From: Rhodoblastus sp963727035
GTDB taxonomy: Bacteria; Pseudomonadota; Alphaproteobacteria; Rhizobiales; Beijerinckiaceae
Length of the DNA stretch: 64,000 nt
NCBI GenBank assembly: GCA_963727035.1
Contig: CAVSEY010000015.1
Location: forward strand, 1 to 64,000
Direction: 5' to 3'
Positions 37,702-46,379 of the stretch are shown piece by piece. Numbering within the stretch: the stretch's first letter is position 1; each line of letters starts with the position of its first letter. Under the pieces are notes generated by a model. That model saw nothing but the letters and a program-made list of their open reading frames with translations, did no database searches and had not been told where the DNA came from. The translations under genes and the position numbers were made by a program.

Positions 37702-39830
37702 TGGGAGGACAATCATATCAGGGGCCGGGGTGGTCGCGTGAAACGACAATCACCGAATATTACGGGCTCCAGGTCCAGGGAACGTCGGCGTCAATTCCTG
37801 TCCCGATCATCTATGGTCACAATGTCGTCTCGCCGAATGTCGTCTGGTACGAGAATTTTCGCGCCCACGCGCAAAACAATGGCGGCAAGGGCGGCGGCAA
37901 GGGCGGTGGCGGCAAGAGCGGCGCGGGGACGACCAGTTGGACGTACACCGCCGACATCATCATGGGGGTTTGCGAGGGGCCGATTTCTGGAATCGGATGG
38001 ATCTGGCAATCCTCGCCCGTCCCGTTCACTCTTGATGCGCTCGGCCTCGTTCTCTTTGACGGAACCACGCCGCAAACGGTCTGGTCCTATCTCGCGACCA
38101 CCTATCCGTCACAGGCCCTGTCCTACCCAGGGACCGCCTATGTCTGCGCCCCGAACTGGTATCTCGGCCCTTCGGGAGGCATCAATACCAATAATTTCGA
38201 GGTCTATGGCGTTCTGTCCGGCTCTGGCTTCAATGGAATCGACGCCGACCCGGCACTCGTGATCTATGACTTCCTGACCAACAGCCAATATGGCGTCGGG
38301 TTTCCGGCCGCGTCGATTTCCTCGGATTGGCTCTACAATTCGGCCTACGGCTATCAGACCTATTGCAAGGCGGTCGGGATCGCGTTTTCGCCGGTCCTGA
38401 ACAGCATGGAAAAGGCGTCCTCGATCCTTTCGCGCTGGCTGCAATTGAGCAATTCGACGGCGATCTGGTCGGACGGGATGCTCAAGGTCATTCCCTTTGG
38501 CGATTCGCCCGTCACGGGCCATGGTGCGACCTTCACGCCGAACACGACGCCGCTTTACAGCCTCACCGACGAAGATTTCATCTATTCGCGGGGCGAAGAC
38601 CCGGTTCAGATCACGCGATCCGACCCCTATTCGCTGCCAAATTGGCAAGCCGTCGAAATCCAGGGGCGCAGCGACAATTACAACACGGGGCCGGTCACGG
38701 TATGGGACCAGTCGATGATCGACCGCTTCGGTCTCCGGGTTGGTTCGACCGTCACGGCGCATGAGATTTGCGACATCGGAATCGCGCAGACCTCGGCGCA
38801 ATTGATCCTGCAACGCGCGCTCTATATCCGCGACAGCTACAAGTTCAAGCTCGGGCCGGAATTCTGCCTGCTTGACCCGATGGACCTGGTTCAATTGACG
38901 GATGCGGCGATCGGCCTCAATGCGACGACGGTTCGGATCACCGACATCGAGGAAGACGGCGCCGGCGTTCTGACCATCACGGCCGAGGAATTCCCGGCCG
39001 GCGTCGCGACCGGGGTCGCCTATCCGGTTCAGGCCACAAGCAACGGGGCGCCGAGCGCGTCGACCACGCCGAACTCGGTCAACACGCCGCTGATCATCGA
39101 GCCGCCGCCGTCCCTGACCGGCAACACGGTCGAACTCTGGATCGGCGCTTCGCCGCAGGCCGGCGATCCGAACTGGGGCGGCTGCATCGTTTCGGCCTCG
39201 CTCGACGGGACGACCTATGCCGAGGTCACGACGATCTATGCAGCGGCGAGCCAGGGCGTTCTCTCGACGGCTTTGGCGTCCTATGGCGGCGCCAACCCGG
39301 ATACGGCCGACACGCTCGCGGTCAATCTGACGGAAAGTAGCGCATCGCTCGCCTCGACTTCGGCGGCGACGGCGGCGCAGGGTGTGACCATGTGCTACGT
39401 CGGCGGCGAATATCTCTCCTATACGACGGCGACGCTGACGGCGGCGAACCAATACAACCTGACCGGCCTTTATCGCGGCCAGGGCGGCTTGCCGGCGAGC
39501 GGAGCGAGTACCGGCGCGGCCTTCTGCCTGCTCGATTCCGCGATCCTGAAATATCCGGTTCCGAGCGCCGAAATCGGGCAGACGATCTATCTGAAATTCC
39601 AGTCGTTCAATATCTTCGGCGGCGGCCTGCAAGACCTCTCGACCTGCACCGTCTATGCCTACACGATCTCCGGGACGGGAACGCTCGGGCCGGTGGCCTC
39701 GGCGCTGGCGCTTGGGACCGCGATGGACTTCGGCCATGTCGCCGGCGACGGCGTTTCGGAATCCGATGATTACGGGAGCGTCTCGTCGGCGGTGACCTCC
39801 ATCATCGACCTCGGCAACGTCACGTCATAA
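37701..39830 (+). CDS. Tail tip / host-specificity protein (J-like, GTA gp15 type)
   Basis: A 709-residue tail-tip protein. The N-terminus (YGLQVQGTSASIPVPIIYGHNVVSPNVVW) is followed by a Gly/Lys linker (NGGKGGGKGGGGKSG), a hub domain (TADIIMGVCEGPISGIGWIW, FEVYGVLSGSG) and a phage-tail_3-like region (EDFIYSRGEDPVQITRSDPY, LDPMDLVQLTDAAIGL). It ends in beta domains with LTGLYRGQGG. The TIM barrel found in RcGTA gp15 is absent here, because it is encoded by the separate gene at 32559. No frameshift was seen. Confidence 0.8.
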   Translation: MGGQSYQGPGWSRETTITEYYGLQVQGTSASIPVPIIYGHNVVSPNVVWYENFRAHAQNNGGKGGGKGGGGKSGAGTTSWTYTADIIMGVCEGPISGIGWIWQSSPVPFTLDALGLVLFDGTTPQTVWSYLATTYPSQALSYPGTAYVCAPNWYLGPSGGINTNNFEVYGVLSGSGFNGIDADPALVIYDFLTNSQYGVGFPAASISSDWLYNSAYGYQTYCKAVGIAFSPVLNSMEKASSILSRWLQLSNSTAIWSDGMLKVIPFGDSPVTGHGATFTPNTTPLYSLTDEDFIYSRGEDPVQITRSDPYSLPNWQAVEIQGRSDNYNTGPVTVWDQSMIDRFGLRVGSTVTAHEICDIGIAQTSAQLILQRALYIRDSYKFKLGPEFCLLDPMDLVQLTDAAIGLNATTVRITDIEEDGAGVLTITAEEFPAGVATGVAYPVQATSNGAPSASTTPNSVNTPLIIEPPPSLTGNTVELWIGASPQAGDPNWGGCIVSASLDGTTYAEVTTIYAAASQGVLSTALASYGGANPDTADTLAVNLTESSASLASTSAATAAQGVTMCYVGGEYLSYTTATLTAANQYNLTGLYRGQGGLPASGASTGAAFCLLDSAILKYPVPSAEIGQTIYLKFQSFNIFGGGLQDLSTCTVYAYTISGTGTLGPVASALALGTAMDFGHVAGDGVSESDDYGSVSSAVTSIIDLGNVTS

Positions 39831-39845
39831 TCCAAGGAAAATCGA

Positions 39846-40400
39846 ATGTCCGTTCAGGTCAAACGGCGCCGGGACACGGCGACGAACGTCGCCGCCTACA
39901 CCGGCGCCCAGGGCGAATTGATCGTCGATACGACGAACAACCGCGTCACGGTTCACGACGGCGCGACGCCGGGCGGCTTCCCCGCGGCGAAACTGTCGGA
40001 AGTCCTGACCGGGACGACCTCGCTGACGCCGATCGCGCAGGGCGCCAACGGCTCGACGATCAAATTCCAGGTCATTGAGCAGACCGTGACCCTTTCCTCG
40101 GGAACATCGGTCACGGCGGGAACGCCGATCCCGGGGAATTGCGTCGTCCTTGGCGTCGGCTGTCGGGTTTTGACCGCTATCACCGGCGCGCCGGCCTTCA
40201 ACGTCGGCGCGTCCGGCAATGCAACGCAGTTCGGCGGCTCGCTCGGAGTCACGGCCGGATCGACCAATTACGGCATTGTCGGACCCTTCGGCAATTATTC
40301 GGGGACCAGCATTCTGGTCGCCTCGACCGGCGCGGCCTTCACCGGCGGCCAAGTGCGGTTGTCGATCCATGTCCTGCTGATCAGCCCGCCAACTTCATGA
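39846..40400 (+). CDS. Tail fibre protein with Mtd-like N-terminal domain
   Basis: A 184-residue protein. Residues 1-50 (VKRRRDTATNVAAYTGAQGE, VHDGATPGG) resemble the N-terminal domain of major tropism determinant and similar fibre proteins that dock to the tail. The C-terminal 110 residues are a beta sandwich-like region (TPIPGNCVVLGVGCRVLTAI). It likely connects the tail tip to the receptor-binding proteins behind it. Confidence 0.65.
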   Translation: MSVQVKRRRDTATNVAAYTGAQGELIVDTTNNRVTVHDGATPGGFPAAKLSEVLTGTTSLTPIAQGANGSTIKFQVIEQTVTLSSGTSVTAGTPIPGNCVVLGVGCRVLTAITGAPAFNVGASGNATQFGGSLGVTAGSTNYGIVGPFGNYSGTSILVASTGAAFTGGQVRLSIHVLLISPPTS

Positions 40401-40473
40401 GGGTGGTGGTGAAACCCACAAAAATATTAATCGCCGCCGAGATCTCCATCCTCTGACTTCACTGGAGCACCTG

Positions 40474-40800
40474 ATGCTGAAAAAACTCGCTGTCGCGGCG
40501 GCGCTTTTTCTCGCGCCTGCCTATGCGCTGGCGCAGACCGCCAATCCGGTTTCGGCCGGCGTGCAAGCCTGTACGACCACCGCTGCGCAGCTCCCGACTG
40601 CGGCCCTGACCACCGGCGTTCTCGTCAGCGCCGACGCCGCCAACACCGGAAAAGTTTTCGTTGGCGGCTCGGCCGTCTCGACATCGACCGGATTCCCGCT
40701 TTCTTCCGGCGCCGCCGTTTCCATTGACGTCACGAGCCAATCGATGGTCTGGATCGTCTGCCAGAATACGGTCGACGTGATCCATTTCGTCGGGCATTGA
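40474..40800 (+). CDS. Small exported phage structural-like protein
   Basis: A 108-residue protein with a clear signal peptide (MLKKLAVAAALFLAPAYALAQ). The mature part (STSTGFPLSSGAAVSIDV..SMVWIVCQNTVDVIHFVGH) resembles small phage beta-sandwich proteins. GGAG six bases before the ATG supports the start. A Sec signal on a protein in a tail-fibre module is unusual. Confidence 0.6.
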   Translation: MLKKLAVAAALFLAPAYALAQTANPVSAGVQACTTTAAQLPTAALTTGVLVSADAANTGKVFVGGSAVSTSTGFPLSSGAAVSIDVTSQSMVWIVCQNTVDVIHFVGH

Positions 40801-40812
40801 GCGAGGTTTGCA

Positions 40813-43016
40813 ATGAAATCCAAGTTTCTCGCCGCCGCCTGCGCGGCGTTCATGGCCGCGGCCTCCCCGGCTTATGCCGTGCCGCAGTTTACGCCACCGC
40901 CGCTTTCCGACCTTTCGGCGTTGACGGTCACGGCGCCCGGTGGCGTGGCGACGGCGCTTTCGGTCTGGGCCGGCCAGGTCGTCAACGTCAAATTGCTCGG
41001 CGCCAAGGGCGACGGCGTGACCGACGACACGATTGCTTTCGCCACCGCTGTCGCATCGGTCAATACCGCCGCCGCGTCCGGCGTGGCGTCCTGCCTCTAT
41101 GTGCCGCCCGGTCATTATATGATCAATGGCGCGACACTGCCGTCCTTTTCGCAGAACACCGGCGGCGGCGTCTGTGGCGCCGGATCGTGGAAGTCGATCA
41201 TCGAGCTTGGCGCAGCCTATGTCGGCGACCTTTTTTCCTGGTCGGACACCTGGACATCCGGGATTTACGCCACAGGCAACACCAATGTCATCGCCCCGAC
41301 CAAGGTCGGCGCGCGGGTCGAAGGCGTAACGGTGATCGGCAACACCGGCGCGACGCATCAACAGAACGCCTTTATCTTCTATGATCACACCGACTGGCTC
41401 TATCTCAACGACGTGACGACTGACACGTTGAACGGCCGCGCTTTTTATGCGGGCGTCGAGAAATACGACAATTCGTCCTACATCCGCGAAAGCGTGATCC
41501 AGAATCTGCGCATCTGGCATTCGGGGACGGCGACCGCGCCGGCCTTCGAAATCGCGTCCTATTGCACTAACGCCACCTGCGATGCGTCCAACGAACTGCG
41601 CATTTCAAACGTCAATATTTTTGGCTCGGCCGGGCTCGGCTTCGCCCTGCGCAATTTCGAAACCGGGACCGGCGCGACAACCTCGTCCGACATTCAGATG
41701 GCGCGCGTGCGCGTTGAAGGAAACGACGCCGTGGCGGTCAATTCCGATCTGATGTGGATCGGCGACAATTCGACCACCGGCAAGCTGTCGCGAATCTCGT
41801 GCGACGAATGCGAACTGATCACCACGCGCGCTGGTTATTACGCCTTGCGTATCGGCGGTCAGGCATTGGGGCAGGTCAGCACGGTCTATTATAATGGGGC
41901 GATCTTCTCGTCCTATGGCAACGGACTGAAAATCGACGCCGGCGATCATCTTTATTTCAGGTTCCGCGCCATGACGGTGGCGGGAACATCAGTCACGATC
42001 GCGTCTTCGGCGACGGTTGCGACGCCGATCCTGATCAACGACCCAGGGTTTGAGCGGGCCTATAGCTGGTCGGTCGATCCGACCGCCGTCGGCTTTATCT
42101 TCAACGGCTCCAACGTCATCGGCCAGCCGGGCGCGTCGGCCACGTTCGTCGCTCCGTTCGTTCCCGATGGCAGCGTCGCCTTTGGTAATATGCGCGGCTC
42201 CGGCGCGGTGGACTGGCAGATCGTGCGCTACAGCACGACGCAGATCGCATCGGGACAGGATTCGACCATTGGCGGCGGCGCCGGCAACGCGGCGAGCGGG
42301 CAGAATTCGGTGATCGCGGGCGGGTTCGGCAATGTCGCGTCTGGGACCAATGCGGCGGTCACGGGCAGCGCCAACACCGCGAGCGGGCAAAATTCCTCCG
42401 TCGCGGGCGGCTACAGCAACAGCGCGTCGGGCTATGACGCGGATGTCGCCGGGGGCGCCAGCAATAGTGCGTCGGGAACCGGCGCGGCCGTCGGCGGGGC
42501 GCCAGCAATAGTGCGTCTGGAACCTTCTCGGCGACGCCAGGCGGTCAATATGGATCGGACTACGGCAATTTAGGCTTGATGTTCTACAGCGTGATCAGGA
42601 AAAGCGTCTCCGGCGACACAGAAATCGGCTGGGGCGTGTTGGGGGCCAGCACATCCTCGACGACGGCCACGAGGCTGACGGCGGACGGAAACCCGGCGGC
42701 GGCCTCGAATATCTACAATATGGTTGCCGCTGGCGCGCGTCTGTTCGACCTGACCTGTCTCTATCGCGACCAGACGACCGGCGCTGCCGCGTCCTGGTAT
42801 TGGAAAGCGATCATGATGACGCGGGGCGGGAGCAATTCGACGACGGCGGTCGCGGCGCCCACTGCAACCGCCGGACAGGTCAGCGGTTCGCCGGGCGCCA
42901 GCGCGCCGGCCGTCGCCGCGGACACGACCAACGGCGGCCTTTCCCTGACCTTCACCGCGCCGAACAGCGACGCCAGCCGCATCGTCTGCCGCGTCGATCA
43001 GGTCATGGCGCAGTAA
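40813..43016 (+). CDS. Tailspike: pectate-lyase-like beta-helix with YadA-type head repeats, frameshifted
   Basis: About 734 residues after one correction. A signal-peptide-like start (MKSKFLAAACAAFMAAASPAYA) is followed by NVKLLGAKGDGVTDDTIAF, the hallmark of pectate-lyase superfamily phage tailspikes, then a beta-helix to about residue 450. Residues about 480-575 are repeats of the type ASGQNSVIAGGFGNVASG, as in YadA/Hep-Hag trimeric adhesin heads. The final 150 residues are a beta domain with ASSWYWKAIMMTRGGSN. One G is missing from the G run at 42496-42499 inside the last repeat; restoring it joins both frames. The spike probably binds or degrades surface polysaccharide. Confidence 0.78.
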
Positions 43017-43053
43017 GGCGCCGGTGTCTCGGCCGGACATGGAGAGCTGAACC

Positions 43054-43191
43054 ATGATCGCGCTCGCCGGATTCCTCCTCGGCCTCGCGCTGGCCTTCGG
43101 GTCGGCGCAGGTCTGCCCCAATGGCTGCTGCAAGGACGCGCACGGGCCGCATTGCCCGGCGCATCTCGCCACAGGCCACAGCCGCAAATAA
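43054..43191 (+). CDS. 45-residue Cys/His-rich exported microprotein
   Basis: Translated directly: a hydrophobic start (MIALAGFLLGLALAFGSAQ) and a mature tail VCPNGCCKDAHGPHCPAH with four Cys and four His over 24 residues, suggesting metal or haem binding or disulphides. It lies between tailspike and ClpP-like genes in the same direction. No family recognised. Confidence 0.5.
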   Translation: MIALAGFLLGLALAFGSAQVCPNGCCKDAHGPHCPAHLATGHSRK

Positions 43192-43203
43192 AGGGAAAGC
43201 GAT

Positions 43204-43692
43204 TTGGCCTTCAAAACCCTGCTTTTGGCGGGGCGCGTCGCTCTGGCCATAGCCCGTCGTGTTCGACGGGCGCCTTTCGACGCCCTATGCGCCAACCGCT
43301 TTGCGCTTGCGGGCGCGCTGGCGGGTGCCTGCCTGCTGGCCTTTGGCGCGCGGGCGGAGCCGATCTTTTTTGATCCCGGCGGCGAGATCGACGACTATTA
43401 TCTCGAGGCGACGCTGGCGCAGGATGTCGAGATCCTTGGCCTGTGCGCCTCGGCCTGCACCATGTTCCTGTCGGCGCCGCGCGTCTGCATCGATCCCGAC
43501 GCCGAGCTGAGATTCCATTCGGCCTATGACGACGACGGCAAGCTCAACGCCGAAGGCTCGCGGATGATGCTTTCGACCTATCCGCGCGCCATCCGCGCCT
43601 GGGTCGAGCGCCATCACGCGCTCGACAGCAAGAAACTGACTTTCATGACCGGACACGACGCCATCGCCCTCGGCGTCCCGTCCTGTCCCTGA
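43204..43692 (+). CDS. Exported ClpP/crotonase-fold-like protein (COG3904 type)
   Basis: A 162-residue protein. Residues about 33-52 form a membrane or signal segment (FALAGALAGACLLAFGARA) and the rest contains GLCASACTMFLSAPR..DPDAELRFHSAYD, which matches the CASAC...FH core of predicted periplasmic ClpP-like proteins. The TTG start at 43204 is supported by AGGGAAAG six bases upstream. A copy of the palindromic repeat (43256-43290) encodes about residues 18-29, just ahead of the hydrophobic segment, so the N-terminus appears lengthened by the element. Role in the phage is unknown. Confidence 0.6.
   Translation: MAFKTLLLAGRVALAIARRVRRAPFDALCANRFALAGALAGACLLAFGARAEPIFFDPGGEIDDYYLEATLAQDVEILGLCASACTMFLSAPRVCIDPDAELRFHSAYDDDGKLNAEGSRMMLSTYPRAIRAWVERHHALDSKKLTFMTGHDAIALGVPSCP
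43256..43290. repeat. Copy C of the palindromic element, inside a coding sequence
   Basis: GACGGGCGCCTTTCGACGCCCTATG at 43265-43289 matches copy B (14285-14309) at 23 of 25 positions by direct comparison. It is read in frame within the N-terminal region of the ClpP-like gene. Confidence 0.6.
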
Positions 43693-43761
43693 CTTTCCCT
43701 TCACCCTCCCTCGGAGAAACCCACGCGGCCAAGCAAGCCGTGCTTTTGGAGCTGTTGACGC

Positions 43762-44361
43762 ATGAAAAAAACGACCCGATTCGCCGCGCTGCTCGCGCTT
43801 GCCCTTCTTGCCGTTGCAAAAGCTCCGGAAGCCAAGGCCGCCAGAATTTTCGGATTCGATCATGTGGATCTTCGGAATGTTCAAGAAGCGCAGGCGCCTC
43901 GACATTCACGCGCCGCGCGCGCACGCCATGATCTTGTTCGGATCGGCCTGCGCCGTCCGGACGCCGGAAGGCTGGCGTCCTGGGGAAATCCGCCGCTCCT
44001 GACCGTCGAGCGCGCCTATCTCGGGCGCGGCAATTTCACTGGTTTTCGCGAGGCGTGGTGCGCCGACGCTTTGCGCGCCTGGCTGCGCCAGAGCGGCCAT
44101 TCGATCGCCGGGACCGATCATCGCGCCATTTCCTTCGCCCTCTATGGCCGCGCGACCTCGCCCCATGTCGGCGCGCTCGCGGTGCTCCGGCATCACGTTG
44201 GCATTGTCGCTGGCTTTGTCTCTTGCGCGAGCGGTCGGCGCACGCCGGAGCGAGCGCCAGACAAATGCCGCGTGGTGCTGCTTTCGGGCAACCACGGCCG
44301 GCGCGTCGGGCTCGGCGCCTATTCCGCGCGCCGCATCATCGCCTTTCGCGAACCGATTTGA
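43762..44361 (+). CDS. Exported CHAP-like / TIGR02594-type putative peptidoglycan hydrolase
   Basis: A 199-residue protein with a signal peptide (MKKTTRFAALLALALLAVAKAPEAKA). The C-terminal domain AYLGRGNFTGFREAWCADAL..GHSIAGTDHRAISFALYGR..HHVGIVAGF..LSGNHGRRVGLG is of the TIGR02594/CHAP type; Cys of AWCAD and His of HHVGIV are candidate catalytic residues. Residues about 30-75 are poorly conserved-looking, and a further small frame error there cannot be excluded. It belongs to the lysis-gene cluster. Confidence 0.6.
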   Translation: MKKTTRFAALLALALLAVAKAPEAKAARIFGFDHVDLRNVQEAQAPRHSRAARARHDLVRIGLRRPDAGRLASWGNPPLLTVERAYLGRGNFTGFREAWCADALRAWLRQSGHSIAGTDHRAISFALYGRATSPHVGALAVLRHHVGIVAGFVSCASGRRTPERAPDKCRVVLLSGNHGRRVGLGAYSARRIIAFREPI

Positions 44362-44380
44362 ACCCTGAAGGAAAGCCAAA

Positions 44381-44989
44381 ATGACCTTTCTCGCCGATCC
44401 GCGCGGCTTCACGCCCGAAGAATTCCACGCCTATGTCGCAACGCTGGAATGGACCGACTGGAAGCCGCATTTCATCGTCCTGCACAATACGGCCGAGCCG
44501 AATCTGGCCCAGTGGGCGCATTTCGGCCTGGGCCACACGGCGGGCGCGCAGCGCATCCGCAACCTGAACCATTATTACAAGGCCGAGGAGGGTTGGCACA
44601 GTGGACCTCATCTATTCATTGCCCCGGATTATATTTGGCTGGCCTGCGACCTCCACGCCGATGGCGTCCACGCGAGTTGTTACAACCGCGTCTCGATTGG
44701 TGTCGAGATGGTCGGTGACTATTCCGTCGAGCTCTTCGACTCTGGAGATGGCGCCAGAGTTCGCGACAACGCCGTCGCCGCCCTTGCGAGCCTGCACAAG
44801 GCGCTGAAGATCAGCCCGGACACGCTGCATTTCCACAAGCAATGTCTGCGCGACCATCATGATTGTCCCGGCAAGCACGTCGACAAGGCCGACATGATCG
44901 CGCGGGTCAAGGCGGCGATAATCAGGGCCGATCCGATCGTGCGGGAAAAGCCGACGACCGCTCCGTGGCCTCCCGGCGCGATCGTGTGA
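44381..44989 (+). CDS. N-acetylmuramoyl-L-alanine amidase (endolysin)
   Basis: A 202-residue Ami_2/PGRP-type zinc amidase. The first zinc ligand is in FIVLHNTAEP, the core has RNLNHYYKAEEGWHSGPHLFI and NRVSIGVEMVGDY, and the last ligands are in LHFHKQCLRDHHDCPGKHV. It would cut the lactyl-amide bond of murein at host lysis. There is no signal peptide, so a holin is needed. ATG 44381 follows the previous stop by 20 bases with AAGGAAAG upstream. Confidence 0.88.
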   Translation: MTFLADPRGFTPEEFHAYVATLEWTDWKPHFIVLHNTAEPNLAQWAHFGLGHTAGAQRIRNLNHYYKAEEGWHSGPHLFIAPDYIWLACDLHADGVHASCYNRVSIGVEMVGDYSVELFDSGDGARVRDNAVAALASLHKALKISPDTLHFHKQCLRDHHDCPGKHVDKADMIARVKAAIIRADPIVREKPTTAPWPPGAIV

Positions 44990-44993
44990 TTCC

Positions 44994-45110
44994 ATGCGCG
45001 AGCTTTACGCGGTCGCGACGATCTTCGCCTGCTGCGTTCTGCTCTGCGAAATCATGTGCGGCCTGACGCCACCCGACGACGGTGACGAGTTCGGTCGCCC
45101 GGAGGACTGA
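44994..45110 (+). CDS. 38-residue membrane micropeptide, paired with 45578-45667
   Basis: Translated directly: a single hydrophobic segment (YAVATIFACCVLLCEIMCG) and a tail LTPPDDGDEFGRPED. It starts 5 bases after the amidase stop and ends 3 bases before the next gene. It resembles the micropeptide at 45578-45667 (CG-hydrophobic-TPP-acidic-D). Possible lysis accessory; no family recognised. Confidence 0.5.
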   Translation: MRELYAVATIFACCVLLCEIMCGLTPPDDGDEFGRPED

Positions 45111-45113
45111 CCG

Positions 45114-45581
45114 ATGACCGACATGAAAATCTTTTACGCCAACGCGGCCGAGATTTATCGGTTCTGGCTCGGATGCAAAGCGCCGACCGGCGAACTATTC
45201 CAGCCCTGTCATGCGGCTGGTTTTCTGGCGCAAAGCGACGCCGAAAGTTCATTGCGGCCCGATGCGATCGGCGACCACCATGAAGCCGAAGGGCTCAACC
45301 AGCTCCATCCCGATCGGCGCGCGGCGATCCTGAAAGGCGCAGGGATGGACGTTTCGGCGAAAGCCCCGCTTTTGCAGCAGCTTGCGGGCTATTATTGGGA
45401 GCTTTGCCATCCCGAGCATCACGCGCTGCAAATGATCCTGGCGACCCGGACCGCCTATGACGCCGGCTATGCGGCGGCGCGCTTTTGGGAACGGCCGGGC
45501 TCGACGATGCAATATGGCCGGCGCGGCGACAAGGCCGAAATCTGGGCGACATGGTTCGCCAGGCATCCGGTGACGCCGTGA
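45114..45581 (+). CDS. Lysozyme-like muramidase candidate
   Basis: A 155-residue soluble protein. GFLAQSDAESSLRPDAIGDH and GLNQLHPDRRAAIL follow the lysozyme-fold pattern (catalytic-Glu region then G-x-Q), and the C-terminus has RTAYDAGYAAARFWERPG. It would be a second murein-cutting enzyme beside the amidase. The assignment is by motif only. Its stop overlaps the next micropeptide start. Confidence 0.55.
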   Translation: MTDMKIFYANAAEIYRFWLGCKAPTGELFQPCHAAGFLAQSDAESSLRPDAIGDHHEAEGLNQLHPDRRAAILKGAGMDVSAKAPLLQQLAGYYWELCHPEHHALQMILATRTAYDAGYAAARFWERPGSTMQYGRRGDKAEIWATWFARHPVTP

Positions 45582-45667
45582 CCGCGTTCCTCTCCGCCGC
45601 CATCTTCCTCGTCCTGTGCCTGCCGATGTGCGCGGTGCTGTGCGGCTTCACGCCGCCGGAGGATTAA
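45578..45667 (+). CDS. 29-residue membrane micropeptide
   Basis: GTG start at 45578 overlapping the stop of the lysozyme-like gene. Sequence is almost all one membrane segment (FLSAAIFLVLCLPMCAVLCG) followed by FTPPED. It mirrors the 38-residue peptide at 44994, and the pair brackets the lysozyme-like gene, so a holin- or spanin-like role is conceivable but unproved. Confidence 0.42.
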   Translation: MTAFLSAAIFLVLCLPMCAVLCGFTPPED

Positions 45668-45767
45668 GCAAACAGGATTCCGGTTCCCTCTCTGGCGCGG
45701 GGGCCAACGGCCGGCGAAGCGCGCCAGAAACCTTCTTCGCCGGCCACCCCATCCCCAAAGGTGCAAC

Positions 45768-45956
45768 ATGGATCAACTTTTGCAGGCCGCGCAGCCGCTG
45801 CTGCATGGCGCAATCACGCTGGCGTCGGTCGCCGGCTTCGCCTCGGCGCTCGCCGCCGCGCTGCCCAAGCCCGGCGCGCCCGGCGCCTATTCTTTCGTCC
45901 GCGCCGTGATCGACGCCTTCGCGCTGAATTTCGGCAACGCGACCAACGCGAAATGA
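45768..45956 (+). CDS. Small holin-like membrane protein
   Basis: A 62-residue protein with one or two hydrophobic stretches (LLHGAITLASVAGFASALAAAL and FVRAVIDAFALNFGN) separated by a KPGAPG turn. Size, location among lysis genes and an ATGA overlap with the following gene fit a holin or related factor. Not recognised by family. Confidence 0.5.
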   Translation: MDQLLQAAQPLLHGAITLASVAGFASALAAALPKPGAPGAYSFVRAVIDAFALNFGNATNAK

Positions 45957-46360
45957 GCGCCGCCGCGACTGCCCTGACCTGGCTGCAGGGCCTGTTCAAG
46001 GCCGCGCAGCCGGTCGTGCAGGCCGTCGAGACGGCCGATCCGGCGCTCAAGCAAAGCGTGACTCTGGCGAAGATCATGCAGGGCGTGACGGTCGCGAACG
46101 GACTGCCGTGGGCCGACATCGGCCGGACGCTGGCGGAAAAATTCCGCGATCCGGCGCAAGCCGCGCTGACCGTCGAGGAAGTCGCCAAGGCCATCGCGCC
46201 GATCCTGCCCGAAGCCATCTATGTCGCCGACGTCGCCGCGGTCGTCGTCGTTCTGGCCAATCTTGGCGTCATCAAATCCGTTCCGCCGCTGACGCCGGAG
46301 CAGGCCCGACAAGTCGCCGCCGGGATCAATCCTTTTTCCGGCGCACCGCTGTTCACCTGA
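45953..46360 (+). CDS. Hypothetical phage protein with C-terminal hydrophobic segment
   Basis: A 135-residue protein: helical N-terminus (LTWLQGLFKAAQPVVQAVET), middle ADIGRTLAEKFRDPAQAALT, and a hydrophobic stretch YVADVAAVVVVLANLGVI. Translationally coupled to the preceding holin-like gene. No family recognised; lysis-module membership is inferred from position. Confidence 0.5.
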   Translation: MSAAATALTWLQGLFKAAQPVVQAVETADPALKQSVTLAKIMQGVTVANGLPWADIGRTLAEKFRDPAQAALTVEEVAKAIAPILPEAIYVADVAAVVVVLANLGVIKSVPPLTPEQARQVAAGINPFSGAPLFT

Positions 46361-46379
46361 AATTCCTGAAGGAAATCCC

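Noticed and set aside
39846..40400. Diversity-generating retroelement target, because the N-terminus resembles Mtd
   Set aside because: No reverse transcriptase, template repeat or accessory gene is seen in the window; the Mtd-like domain alone is common in tail fibres.
42280..42530. Possible CRISPR or tandem DNA repeat
   Set aside because: The repetition is at protein level (N-x-ASG-x-GG units); DNA units vary and have no regular spacers.
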